A stretch of DNA of 64,000 nucleotides from an uncultured Draconibacterium sp. (GTDB taxonomy: Bacteria > Bacteroidota > Bacteroidia > Bacteroidales > Prolixibacteraceae): assembly GCF_963676735.1 (NCBI RefSeq), contig NZ_OY781464.1, forward strand, positions 343,001-407,000, given 5' to 3'. A program made the position numbers and the translations under genes. Under the pieces are notes generated by a model. That model had not been told where the DNA came from. It was given only the letters and a program-made list of their open reading frames with translations, and searched no databases. How positions within the stretch are numbered: the first letter of the stretch is position 1; each line of letters begins with the position of its first letter. This document shows, one piece after another, positions 16,285-26,136 of this stretch.

Positions 16285-19200
16285 ATGAAAAAAATTGCGA
16301 TTTTTTTATCGATTCTCCTTTTCATGGGTAATTTGGTGGCAAATGCTCAAACGAAGACTTTAACCGGTACGGTTACTTCTGCTGAGGATGATGCTCCTAT
16401 TCCCGGGGTTTCGGTATCTGTGAAAGGAACTACCCTTGGTACAATTACCAATTTGGATGGTGGATTCGAATTAAAAGCACCAGATGACGCAAAAACGTTG
16501 GTGTTTAGTTTTATTGGAATGAAAGTGCAGGAAGTTGAAATTGGTTCTCAAACCAGTTTTGCTGTAGCTTTGGAATCTGACATGATTGGTATTGACGAGG
16601 TTGTTGTTACTGCACTTGGTATCAGTCGCGAAAAGAAGACCCTTTCTTACGCTGCACAAGATGTTAAAGCTGAACAGCTTGACATTTCAGGTAATGCCAA
16701 CATTAAATCATCTATCGTAGGTAAAGTTGCCGGTGTTCAAATGGTGGGACAACCAGGTGCAAAACTGGGTGAAAATGGTACTGGTAGATTACGTATTCGT
16801 GGTGCTATCTCGCTTACCTCTGATGCTGACCCATTGTATGTTATCGACGGTATTCCTGTTGATGATCCGAATGCGGTTGACATGGGCGATGTTGAGTCGG
16901 TTAACGTACTGAAAGGACCTAACGCTACTGCACTTTACGGACAACGTGCTGAGTATGGTGTTATCATGATTACTACCAAAAAAGCAAAACAAGGCGGTAT
17001 TAGTGTTGAAATTAACAGCAATACTACTTTTGACAAAGTGGCTTACTTGCCAGAATACCAAGACCTTTACGGGCAAGGTTACGATGGTGAAGATGAGTGG
17101 ACAACATTAAATTACGATGCTGGATTCGCCGGAAGAGCATATCCTGAAGAGTGGAGTATTTTTGATGGTCGCCGTTTTGTTTACAGTGGTTATGCCGACG
17201 AAAGTTGGGGGCCTGCTTTTGATGGCGAAGACTACACGCCTTGGTACGCCATGTGGCCTGAAAGCCCATACTATGGTGAAACAAGAAAATGGGAAGCACA
17301 ACCAGATAACATCAAAGATTTCTATGATACAGGTGTAACCATGAAAAATTCTATTTCGATTAGTGGCGGAGGTGAAGACTTTACAGGTCGTTTGTCGGTT
17401 ACTAATTTGAACCAGAATGGTATTATGCCTGAATCGGAATACAAGAAGAATACAATTAGTGGTGCTTTCGATTTCGACGTAACAGATAAATTACAAGTAG
17501 GTGTTAACTTCAATTTCTCAAAATCGTTCTTACAGGGTGATTTTGCCGATGGTTACTCAAACCAAACAACAGGTTCGTTTAACTCGTGGTTTGCCCGCGA
17601 TGTTGATATGAGCAAATTGAAAGAATTAAAAGATCTGCAAACAACAAGTGGATACCACGCATCGTGGAACTACTGGGGACCTTTTTATTCAACTTATTTT
17701 GGTACTGAAAAAGCTGCCTTCTGGTTTAACCCATACTGGTACCTGCAAGAGTATCGTAACGAAAGAGATCGTATCCGTTTATTGGCAGATGTACATGCTA
17801 CATATAACTTTAACGAAAACTGGAATGTTAAAGTAAATGCATCAACCAACTTGTACAACTACAAGCAATTCTGGAAAGTACCATATTCGATTGAAGCTGC
17901 AGCTGATCCTGATTTCTATAATACATGGAACTCTGGTTTTGGTAACACCCGTCAAACGGAGATGGAGAATAACTACAATGCGATGGTTAACTACCAGAAC
18001 GAATTCGGCGACTTTGATATTGACGCTACTGCCGGTACGACTTACCGTACAAACGAATACGACCGTTTCAGAGCTAATATGCCAACTGATAGTAAAACAC
18101 AAGGATTAGTTTTGCCTGATGTTTATACCTACAGTAACACAAAGTTGCCTGTAACTGCCGAAACTTACAAGTGGGAAAAGAAAGTAGTTAGTGCTTATGC
18201 AAGAGCTTCTGTAGGCTGGAGAGATATGGTATTTGTAGATGGTACCTATCGTCAGGACTGGAGTTCTGCACTGCCTGAAGGTAAAAACGGTTATGGTTAT
18301 CCATCAATTGGTTCTTCATTCATTTTTACCGAGTTAATTGACGACGACTCAATTCTTTCTTTCGGTAAATTACGTGCAGGTTGGGCACAGGTTGGTAACG
18401 ACTTGGCTGCTATGCGTTTGAACCAGGTTTATCCTCTGTCAACCAGCCCGTATATGGGAGCACCACAGATGTATACCAACACTCAAATGGTAGATCCAAA
18501 CATCAAGCCATCATTGAATACATCAATGGAATTTGGTTTTGATGCAAAATTTCTGAACAACAGAGCAGGTATTAGCTTTACTTACTTTAATGAGGTTCGC
18601 GAAGATGAGATTATTCCTATCACCATGTCTTCTGCAACAGGTAATACTTCATTCTTAACCAATGCCGGTAAATCAAAACGTGATGGTATTGAATTAGTAT
18701 TGGACGGAACCCCGGTACAAACTGATGACCTGGTTTGGAATATCTCGGTTAACTTTGGTACAAGTAACCCGGTAGTTGAAGAACTTCCTGGTGGATTAAC
18801 TTCAATGAATGCTCCTGGTGGAACTGACGATTGGGGTAATGTTCGCGTGGTGCACGAATTAGATGGTGACTGGGGACAGTTAAGAGGCCGTACTATTCGT
18901 ACCGACGACAACGGAAATTATGTAATTAATGCTGCAACCGGTACTTATGCATACGATACTGACCATTACTATGGTTCTATCCTTCCTGATTTTACCGGTG
19001 GTGTTTTTAACTCGTTAACTATTAAAAAGCTGGTTAATATTTCAGCTTCTATCGACTTCCAGAAAGGTGGTAAATTTTTCTCACTTTCTGAAATGTGGTC
19101 AGGTTATTCAGGTTTAACAGCAGAAACTGCTGCTCTTAACAACAATGGCAAAAACATTCGTGATGCAATTGAAGATGGTGGTGGTGTACACATTACTGGT

Positions 19201-19539
19201 GTAGATACTGATGGCAATCCATACGACGGTTACCTGGATGCAGTAACTTACTTCGCCCAGTTCCAGGATAACGCAATTGCTACTCCTTATGTACACGATG
19301 CAAGCTACATTAAACTAAGAGATGTAAGTGTAACAGTTAACCTTCCTAGAAAATGGATGAGCAACGTATTTATTAATTCTGCTTCGGTTGGTTTCGTTGG
19401 ACGTAACCTTTGGATGATTGCTGTTGCAGATGATAACGTACACGGTTGGGACCCTTCAGAATTGTCGGAAGCTTACGGTGAAAACGCTGGTCTGCCAGGT
19501 ACAAGAAGTTATGGTTTCAATGTTAAATTAACTTTTTAA
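16285..19539 (+). CDS. SusC/RagA-family TonB-dependent transporter
   Basis: Outer-membrane importer of 1084 residues that works with a SusD lipoprotein and TonB. Signal peptide MKKIAIFLSILLFMGNLVANA is followed by a carboxypeptidase-like regulatory domain (about 24-105, LTGTVTSAEDDAPIPGVSV), a TonB-box-like DEVVVTALG, a plug domain (about 115-240, LYVIDGIPV, LKGPNATALYG) and a 22-strand barrel ending FNVKLTF. There is no N-terminal STN signalling domain, so it is not itself an anti-sigma relay. The adjacent susD follows after 11 bases. No glycoside hydrolase is nearby, so the cargo could be an oligosaccharide or another polymer. Confidence 0.95.
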   Translation: MKKIAIFLSILLFMGNLVANAQTKTLTGTVTSAEDDAPIPGVSVSVKGTTLGTITNLDGGFELKAPDDAKTLVFSFIGMKVQEVEIGSQTSFAVALESDMIGIDEVVVTALGISREKKTLSYAAQDVKAEQLDISGNANIKSSIVGKVAGVQMVGQPGAKLGENGTGRLRIRGAISLTSDADPLYVIDGIPVDDPNAVDMGDVESVNVLKGPNATALYGQRAEYGVIMITTKKAKQGGISVEINSNTTFDKVAYLPEYQDLYGQGYDGEDEWTTLNYDAGFAGRAYPEEWSIFDGRRFVYSGYADESWGPAFDGEDYTPWYAMWPESPYYGETRKWEAQPDNIKDFYDTGVTMKNSISISGGGEDFTGRLSVTNLNQNGIMPESEYKKNTISGAFDFDVTDKLQVGVNFNFSKSFLQGDFADGYSNQTTGSFNSWFARDVDMSKLKELKDLQTTSGYHASWNYWGPFYSTYFGTEKAAFWFNPYWYLQEYRNERDRIRLLADVHATYNFNENWNVKVNASTNLYNYKQFWKVPYSIEAAADPDFYNTWNSGFGNTRQTEMENNYNAMVNYQNEFGDFDIDATAGTTYRTNEYDRFRANMPTDSKTQGLVLPDVYTYSNTKLPVTAETYKWEKKVVSAYARASVGWRDMVFVDGTYRQDWSSALPEGKNGYGYPSIGSSFIFTELIDDDSILSFGKLRAGWAQVGNDLAAMRLNQVYPLSTSPYMGAPQMYTNTQMVDPNIKPSLNTSMEFGFDAKFLNNRAGISFTYFNEVREDEIIPITMSSATGNTSFLTNAGKSKRDGIELVLDGTPVQTDDLVWNISVNFGTSNPVVEELPGGLTSMNAPGGTDDWGNVRVVHELDGDWGQLRGRTIRTDDNGNYVINAATGTYAYDTDHYYGSILPDFTGGVFNSLTIKKLVNISASIDFQKGGKFFSLSEMWSGYSGLTAETAALNNNGKNIRDAIEDGGGVHITGVDTDGNPYDGYLDAVTYFAQFQDNAIATPYVHDASYIKLRDVSVTVNLPRKWMSNVFINSASVGFVGRNLWMIAVADDNVHGWDPSELSEAYGENAGLPGTRSYGFNVKLTF

Positions 19540-19550
19540 TTGAATAAAAC

Positions 19551-21002
19551 ATGAAAAAGATATTTATAGCATTATTAAGTATTGTGTTGCTGAGCACCGG
19601 GTGCGACGACATCGACTTCGGCGATACAGATCAAAATGTGAATGGTCCGGCAGAGGCGAGCACATCGGCACTATTGTCTGGTGCCATCACAAATTTTAGT
19701 ACCCGTCAGGGTAGACCTTACCGAATTACTCCAACATTAAATGTACAGTATTTAGTGCAGTTGGTGTATAACCAGGAAATGTTGTATGCCGACGGAGCCG
19801 GTTTCTGGCAGTCGTACTACGTACAAACAGCCTCAAACTGTCAAACAGTTATCGATATTTGTAACGATCCTGAAAAAGCTACTGATCCAACAGTATTGGC
19901 CAACGGAGCTATTGAAAATCAGAAAGCTGTTGCCATGATTTTTAAATCGGTAATCTTTAAACGTGTAACCGACCTTTTTGGAGATGTACCTTATACCGAG
20001 GCATTAAATTCAGATATTCTGACTCCGGTATACGACGACCAAAAGAAAGTTTACGAAGGTATGATTGCCGACGTAAAAGCTGCACGTGATATGATTAACA
20101 CATCAGCTGCCGGCCCAACAGGAGACGTTATTTATATGGGCGATATGGTAAAATGGCAAAAATTTGCCAACTCGTTCCTGGTTAGTTTAGGAATGCAGGT
20201 TACTAAAGCCGATGCGGGTATGGCTCAGTCTACTGTAACTGAAGCACTAAACCACTCAGCTGGTGTATTGGAAGATGTTGCTGATGATGCCATTTATACT
20301 TTCGATGTGGCTAATGATTTCCCTAACCCATGGGAGTGGATGCGTCCGGCTGACTATGGTGTGTCTGCTGAATTTATTAGCGCATTGCGTGGCGATGGTT
20401 TTACATCAAATACTACTTACGACGAACGTATCCAGTATGTTGCTGCCGATCCTTCGTTAGATGGACTACCATACGGTTATAAAACTTACGAAGCAGATAA
20501 CTCGCCTGTTGCAGGTGTTATTTATGCTGCCGATACTCGTTTACCATTGTTAACATCAGCTTATACTTACCTGCAGCGTGCTGAAGCTGCTGCTCATGGT
20601 TGGACCAGCGAAGATGCAGGCGCAATGCTTAAAATGGGAATTATGAACTCGTATGCCAAAGGTGCTGCCGTTTACGGTGTTGAAATTGGCGACGGTGCTG
20701 CTTATGCCGATGCACGTGTTGCCGATATGGCTACTGCTGCCGGTGGTGCACTTCAGGTTATTGCCGAAGAAAAATGGGTTGATTTATTCCCATTAGGTTA
20801 CGATGCATGGAGCGAATGGAGAAGAACTGACTATCCAAAACTGACTCCTGCTGCCGATGCCATTAACGATGGTAAAATTCCAAGAAGATACAATTACCCA
20901 AGTGGCGAAGCTTCGTTAAACCCAACGGGTTACGATAAAGGTGTTGCTGCTCTTAATCCGGGAACCGATAACAATACTTCACGTTTCTGGTGGGATAAGT
21001 AA
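19551..21002 (+). CDS. SusD/RagB-like nutrient-binding lipoprotein
   Basis: Surface lipoprotein of 483 residues that forms the lid of the upstream transporter. Signal MKKIFIALLSIVLLSTGC places the lipidated Cys at 18. The body follows the second SusD family pattern (SusD-like_2): NVQYLVQLVYNQEMLY, FKRVTDLFGDVPYTEAL, MVKWQKFANSFLVSLGMQ, LLTSAYTYLQRAEAAA and an EKWVDLFPLGYDAWSEWRR segment near the end. All helices expected for the TPR-like scaffold seem present. It is co-transcribed with susC and followed by a strong terminator. Confidence 0.93.
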   Translation: MKKIFIALLSIVLLSTGCDDIDFGDTDQNVNGPAEASTSALLSGAITNFSTRQGRPYRITPTLNVQYLVQLVYNQEMLYADGAGFWQSYYVQTASNCQTVIDICNDPEKATDPTVLANGAIENQKAVAMIFKSVIFKRVTDLFGDVPYTEALNSDILTPVYDDQKKVYEGMIADVKAARDMINTSAAGPTGDVIYMGDMVKWQKFANSFLVSLGMQVTKADAGMAQSTVTEALNHSAGVLEDVADDAIYTFDVANDFPNPWEWMRPADYGVSAEFISALRGDGFTSNTTYDERIQYVAADPSLDGLPYGYKTYEADNSPVAGVIYAADTRLPLLTSAYTYLQRAEAAAHGWTSEDAGAMLKMGIMNSYAKGAAVYGVEIGDGAAYADARVADMATAAGGALQVIAEEKWVDLFPLGYDAWSEWRRTDYPKLTPAADAINDGKIPRRYNYPSGEASLNPTGYDKGVAALNPGTDNNTSRFWWDK

Positions 21003-21028
21003 TTGAGTCAATCAATTAATACAATATA

Positions 21029-21060
21029 AAAAGAGGTGGATTTTTCCACCTCTTTTTTTT
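21029..21060 (+). terminator. Intrinsic terminator of susCD
   Basis: Stem AAAGAGGTGGA/TCCACCTCTTT with a 4-base loop and an eight-T tail, 28 bases after the susD stop codon. Confidence 0.9.
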
Positions 21061-21335
21061 GCATTAAAACCTGAGACTATGTATAAGGGGGTATCTCTTT
21101 TACAATTACGTTTTATAAACTGGTCGTTTTTAGCCATTCATGTAGCAATGTTGTGGGTGAAGGTTCCGAGGGGTGTGTTGAAATTATATAGTCGAAGACC
21201 TATCCACCCAATTGTTTATTTCGTTTAAAATAAAACAGGCAAATTATTCTGCCAAGTAGTTATTTTTTATAATTTTAGTTGACAGACAATCTTGTTCAGG
21301 CAGCCGATTTCGAAGAATCTTTAAAAACCAGAGGT
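21061..21335 (+). other. Intergenic region between susD terminator and hybrid kinase
   Basis: Contains a 49-codon open frame at 21079-21228 with hydrophobic stretches and no recognisable relative; I do not call it a gene. An AT-rich segment just before 21279 may be the kinase promoter but lacks an exact TAnnTTTG box. Confidence 0.4.
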
Positions 21336-24059
21336 ATGTATTTAAAAAAAGAACTTTATAGCCTGATTAAATCCGACGAAAGTATTTTTGATTTTATACA
21401 GGAAGGTGCGCTCGATGGCCTGTGGTATTGGGATTTGGAAAACCCCGAAAACGAATGGATGAATAAACGGTTTTGGGAAGTTCTGGGGTACAATCCTAAC
21501 GAGATGCCACATAAAGCCAGTGCCTGGCAACACATAATAAACCAGGATGATTTAAAAAAAGCTTTGGAAAAGGTTCAGCAACATTTGGCTGATCCTGATA
21601 TTCCGTACGACCAGGAAGTACGCTATGCCCACAAAAATGGTTCTACCGTATGGGTGCGTTGCCGCGGAATAGCTATTCGCGATAAAAATGGCAAGGCTAC
21701 ACGTATGTTGGGAGCTCATCAGAATATAACTGCCCTAAAAAATACAGAAGAAAAACTGCGCGAGGAAGAACAACAACTTCGCAAAAATGAAGAACTGTAC
21801 CATTTTATTACTGAGAATACCAGCGATGTTATTCGTTATCAAACACTTGCCGGAGAATTTAGTTACATTTCTCCAAACATTAAAGAGCTAACAGGATATA
21901 CTTTTAAAGAATACCTGAATTTTGGGCCACTGGAAAATGTTGTTCCCGAAGATCATCAGATTCTAAAACAAGCTGTTCACGATTTTAGGAATGGTAAAGA
22001 TGCATTAACGGTAGAATATCGAATATATCATAAAAATGGAAACCAGATATGGGTGCAATCCCGTATTAAAGCCATTCGCGATGAGCACGGTAAAGCGCAT
22101 TCATTACTGTCCACCTCAAACGATATTACTGCACAAAAGCAACTGCAAATTCAACTTGCTGAAAGCGAAGCCAGGTTCAGATCGATTGTGGAAAATTCGA
22201 CTCCCATTATATTTTCAATTGACAGGAGTGGTAAGTTCATTCTGTCAGAAGGCAAAAGTTTATCGGCTCTAGGCTTAAAGCCCGGGCAGGTGGTAGGTAT
22301 GTCTGCTTTTGAGCTTTACAAAGATTTTCCGGAAATAGTGCATGGTATTAAAGAAGCACTGGCCGGCAAAACCCATAGGGAAACCATAAATGTTGGGGAC
22401 GTATATTTTGATATTTTTTACTCCCCCAACAAAGATGCAGCGGGCAATATCGCTTCAATTTCCGGCATGGCAATAGATATTACCGAGCGAAAAGCTTTTC
22501 AGGAGGCGTTGTTGAAATCGGAGGAAAACTACAAAGCGCTTTCCGAAAATGCAAAACATATAATTTTAAGGCACAAGCTTAGCGGAGAAATTACCTACGC
22601 CAATAAGTACGCTGTGAACTACCTGGGAATACCCAACGAGAAATTAATTGGAACCGATATTAAACAATTAATCGGTGGCAAGGTTAGAGAAGAGCAAATT
22701 AAGCAGATCAATCTCTTTAAAGAAGGCAAATATGATAAAAACTACAGTCACCAAAATGAAGTAACGCTTGACTTACCCAGTGGCGAAAAACGTTTCTTAG
22801 ATGTTATTGCCAATCCAATTTCTACAGCAGATGAAGAAGATTCAATACTTATTTCTGCTTATGATATTACTGAACGAAAGCAAGCCGAAATTGAGTTAAT
22901 TCGAGCCAAAGAAAAAGCAGAAGAAAGCGATCGGTTAAAATCGGCTTTTCTGGCAAATATGAGCCACGAGATTCGCACCCCAATGAATGGTATTCTGGGA
23001 TTTGCCAATTTGCTGCAAGAGCCCGGTCTGTCAGGAAGCACGCAAAAGAAATACATCGAGCTCATCGAGAAAAGCGGAAAGCGCATGCTCAATATCATAA
23101 ACGACATTATTGATATCTCGAAAATTGAGGCCGGCTTAATGGATTTTAATTCGGTAGAAACCAATATAAACGAGCAGATTGAATACATCTACACTTTTTT
23201 TAAACCCGAGGCCGAAGCAAAAGGGCTTACTCTTTCCTTCAGTTGCCCACTACCTGCACAGGATGCCAGAATTAGAACCGATCGTGAAAAAGTATATGCA
23301 ATTCTTTCTAATCTTGTAAAAAACGCTATAAAATACACACAAAGTGGGTCGATAGCATTGGGGTATAGCCTAAAAAATACGAATTGGGCTAACCAACTGG
23401 AATTTTATGTAAAGGATACCGGAATTGGGATTCCGAAAGACCGGCAGGAAATGATATTCGACCGTTTTATACAGGCGGATATTGAAGATAAAATGGCACA
23501 ACAGGGAGCTGGATTAGGTTTGGCAATAACCAAAGCCTACGTAGAAAAGCTTGGTGGCCAAATAAAGGTAGAAAGCGAACAAGGCAAAGGCTCTTGTTTT
23601 TACTTTACACTGCCATATTGTGCAGAACAGGAGGTGAAACACCCAGCAAATGAGAATATTGCAGCAGAGACTGGCAAAACAATTCCGAAATTGAAAATAC
23701 TGATTGCCGAAGATGATGAAATATCGGAATTGTTGCTTAAGGAAACCATAAAAATGTACGGAAGGGAGATTTTAAAAGTTAAAACAGGTACTGATGCTGT
23801 TATGGCTTGTCGTAATAATGCTGACCTCGACCTGATACTAATGGATATTAGGATGCCTGAAATGGACGGATATCAGGCGGTAAAAGAAATCCGAAGTTTT
23901 AATAAAGAGGTGATTATTATTGCACAAACTGCTTATGGACTATCGGGCGAAAAAGAAAAAGCAATTAAAACAGGATGTAACGACTACATTGCAAAACCCA
24001 TTGCTGCATCTCAATTGCAGGCGCTTCTGCAAAAATATTTTGCTGAAAATCTGAAATAA
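21336..24059 (+). CDS. Multi-PAS hybrid sensor histidine kinase
   Basis: Cytoplasmic hybrid kinase of 907 residues counted from ATG 21336. An in-frame TTG at 21279 would add 19 residues and cannot be excluded. Four PAS-type sensor domains (roughly 25-135, 155-265, 275-385, 395-515) precede the HisKA domain (phospho-His544 in ANMSHEIRTPMNG), the ATPase domain (GIGIPKDR, GAGLGLAITKAY) and a C-terminal receiver (about 785-907, phospho-Asp837 in LMDIRMPEMDG). There is no transmembrane helix or DNA-binding output, so the signal is internal and must pass to an unseen phosphotransfer or response protein. It lies between susCD and the broken esterase. It shares its kinase core with the two kinases at 50-57 kb. 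Confidence 0.92.
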   Translation: MYLKKELYSLIKSDESIFDFIQEGALDGLWYWDLENPENEWMNKRFWEVLGYNPNEMPHKASAWQHIINQDDLKKALEKVQQHLADPDIPYDQEVRYAHKNGSTVWVRCRGIAIRDKNGKATRMLGAHQNITALKNTEEKLREEEQQLRKNEELYHFITENTSDVIRYQTLAGEFSYISPNIKELTGYTFKEYLNFGPLENVVPEDHQILKQAVHDFRNGKDALTVEYRIYHKNGNQIWVQSRIKAIRDEHGKAHSLLSTSNDITAQKQLQIQLAESEARFRSIVENSTPIIFSIDRSGKFILSEGKSLSALGLKPGQVVGMSAFELYKDFPEIVHGIKEALAGKTHRETINVGDVYFDIFYSPNKDAAGNIASISGMAIDITERKAFQEALLKSEENYKALSENAKHIILRHKLSGEITYANKYAVNYLGIPNEKLIGTDIKQLIGGKVREEQIKQINLFKEGKYDKNYSHQNEVTLDLPSGEKRFLDVIANPISTADEEDSILISAYDITERKQAEIELIRAKEKAEESDRLKSAFLANMSHEIRTPMNGILGFANLLQEPGLSGSTQKKYIELIEKSGKRMLNIINDIIDISKIEAGLMDFNSVETNINEQIEYIYTFFKPEAEAKGLTLSFSCPLPAQDARIRTDREKVYAILSNLVKNAIKYTQSGSIALGYSLKNTNWANQLEFYVKDTGIGIPKDRQEMIFDRFIQADIEDKMAQQGAGLGLAITKAYVEKLGGQIKVESEQGKGSCFYFTLPYCAEQEVKHPANENIAAETGKTIPKLKILIAEDDEISELLLKETIKMYGREILKVKTGTDAVMACRNNADLDLILMDIRMPEMDGYQAVKEIRSFNKEVIIIAQTAYGLSGEKEKAIKTGCNDYIAKPIAASQLQALLQKYFAENLK

Positions 24060-24268
24060 TACCGCAGGTATTGCTAAAAAAATGAGTTGTGAGAGTTTGT
24101 AAAAGCTTATTTTCATAAAATATTTTTAATTTTGAAATACGAAAAAAATTGTTACCAAATACTTGTTTTTTAACTTGGTATGTGAACTCAAGACATTGGA
24201 ATAATTATTCATAATTTGAATGAGTTTCAATTGATAAAGGCAAAAATAGAACAACAAACATTATTGAA

Positions 24269-25570
24269 ATGAAAACATTAGCCCTCGTTGTTTTTTGTTT
24301 TTTTGCGACAAATGCAGTTTTAGCGCAGACAGCTCTGCAAAGCACCGAAAAGCTCGATTACGACATAAACATGTAAATTTGTTACGGACAAAGCCTTTCA
24401 ACCGGTGGTGGTGCAACAAATCAGTTTAGTAATATGCGAAACACCCTTTCGTTTGTTGGCGGTTGTAGTGAATATGCTGCAAAGTTGGATAGTAAAAATG
24501 CAGCAAGTATAGAGCAATTTTATGGCAATAATTTTATAAGTATAAATTCGCTCGCAAATAAAAATCATCCACCGGTGGCGACAATTGCTCTCGCCTGGAT
24601 GGAACTTCTTGAACAAGAAGACCAGCTTAACCTTTGTGATTATGACAACCGGTTTGTTCTGTCGACGCCGGGTTATAGAGGAATTGCTATTGAAGGTTTG
24701 GGCAAAGAAACTGAATACTATTCGCGTCTTTTACTAAGTGTAAAAAAAGCTCGCGATTTCTCTAATAAACAAGGGAAATCATTTGGCGTACCTTGTTTAT
24801 TTTGGGTGCAGGGAGAAGCGAATATTAAAAATACAACAGACGAGTATTTTCAGAAGCTTAAACAACTATTTCAGGACTTAAACAAGGATATTAAGGCCAT
24901 AACACATCAAAAAAAGGATGTGGTTTTTATTAGCTACCAAACGGCACCGGTAATGGGTGAGGTGCCTTATCCGTCGGTACAAAATCCAAGATATTATGAA
25001 GAAAGCGGATCAAGTTTTGCACAACTAAAATTGGCAAAAGAACAGAAGAATGTGTACATGGGTGGAGCAATGTATCAGTATCAATATCGCGATATCTGGC
25101 ATCCAACTGATCGTGCGGTTGTGGGTATTCAATTGGGCATTGCAGCCAAAAGAATAATTTCGGATAAAAAAAAGTTGGTGGTTTTTTCACCACTAAAACA
25201 CAAAATAAAACGCCGTAAAAACGAGTGGGACTTATTGGTTAAGTTTGATGTGCCTGTTCCTCCTCTAAGGTTTGATACCTCTAAGGGTAAATATCATAAC
25301 CTTAACGGAAAGCAAAAGAATTATGGATTTACTTTAACAAACGAGAATGGTGAAGACATCTTAATAAACGAGCCGGTTATTATGAATGAAAATACTTTGG
25401 TTTTTGTCTGCAAAGAGAAACCTAAAAAGGCCGTGTTAAGTTACGCAACAAATGGGCACTATGGTGGAGGAAACCTGTGTGATTCGCAAAACATTAAGAT
25501 TTACAATAAAAATACAGAATACCTAATCGATAATTTTTGTCCTGCTTTTGATAGGTATGTAATTAAATAA
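24269..25570 (+). pseudogene. SGNH/SASA-type esterase interrupted by in-frame TAA
   Basis: Reads as a secreted carbohydrate-esterase-like protein of 433 codons if codon 36 (TAA, 24374-24376) is ignored. Codons 1-20 form a signal peptide (MKTLALVVFCFFATNAVLAQ). The stop falls at INM-stop-ICYGQSLSTGG, four codons before the block I GQS whose Ser42 should be the nucleophile. The frame then stays open to 25570 with WVQGEAN (179-185) and the catalytic Asp-His in RDIWHPTD (Asp275, His278). Translation from the next ATG (24434) would give 378 residues lacking the nucleophile block and signal peptide. Options are a recent nonsense mutation, sequence error or stop readthrough. The family call is from motifs only. 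Confidence 0.75.
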
Positions 25571-25611
25571 ATTTAACAGGTCCTAAAACATAATAATTTG
25601 AAATCAACCAA

Positions 25612-26103
25612 ATGAATTTGAAACTCCAAATTAAACCTGTCTTGCTATTGTTAATTGTGGTATTAAGCGCCTGTAGCGATGATGATGAGGGTTTGCAGCA
25701 TCGTGATATTGCCGGAACCTATCAGCTTACCGAAACCAGTTGGGCAGGGCTATATGCCGATGAAAATGGTGCTGCAACCATTGGTGAAATTAGCACAAGT
25801 GATTGTGATTTGCACTCGAGCATTGAAATTTCAAAAAGGGGCGAAGTTACCCTTATCGAATATACGGGTGAAAGCTGTTCCATTCAAAACATAAAAACCG
25901 GTAATTGGGTGGTTACGCAAACTTTTTTTGGAAGCTTCATTGGCGAAATACAATTTGAGGGCGACGACCGGTTGTTTAACCTGCTTGAAATTGAACACCA
26001 GGAAAATACCATAACCGATATCCGGATTACACATGATGTAGTTGACCTGCCTGAAAATTACGAGAATTTGATTTACCGGTGGGAATACTCAAGGATTGAA
26101 TAA
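25612..26103 (+). CDS. Small lipocalin-like lipoprotein, function unknown
   Basis: 163 residues with a lipoprotein signal MNLKLQIKPVLLLLIVVLSAC followed by SDDDEG, an acidic spacer common in surface-exposed Bacteroidota lipoproteins. The remainder (DIAGTYQLTETSW, IEISKRGEVTLIEY, NWVVTQTFFGSFIGEIQF) alternates short beta strands in the manner of lipocalin-like domains. Two cysteines (SDCDLHS and ESCSI) could form a disulfide. It starts 41 bases after the esterase frame ends, so it is probably in the same transcript. Confidence 0.7.
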   Translation: MNLKLQIKPVLLLLIVVLSACSDDDEGLQHRDIAGTYQLTETSWAGLYADENGAATIGEISTSDCDLHSSIEISKRGEVTLIEYTGESCSIQNIKTGNWVVTQTFFGSFIGEIQFEGDDRLFNLLEIEHQENTITDIRITHDVVDLPENYENLIYRWEYSRIE

Positions 26104-26136
26104 GAGAATAAGTTTATACTAGTTGCCTGGTTGCGT

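Noticed and set aside
21079..21228. 49-codon frame after the susD terminator
   Set aside because: Hydrophobic but no homologue recognised, no promoter box; possible by chance in this composition.
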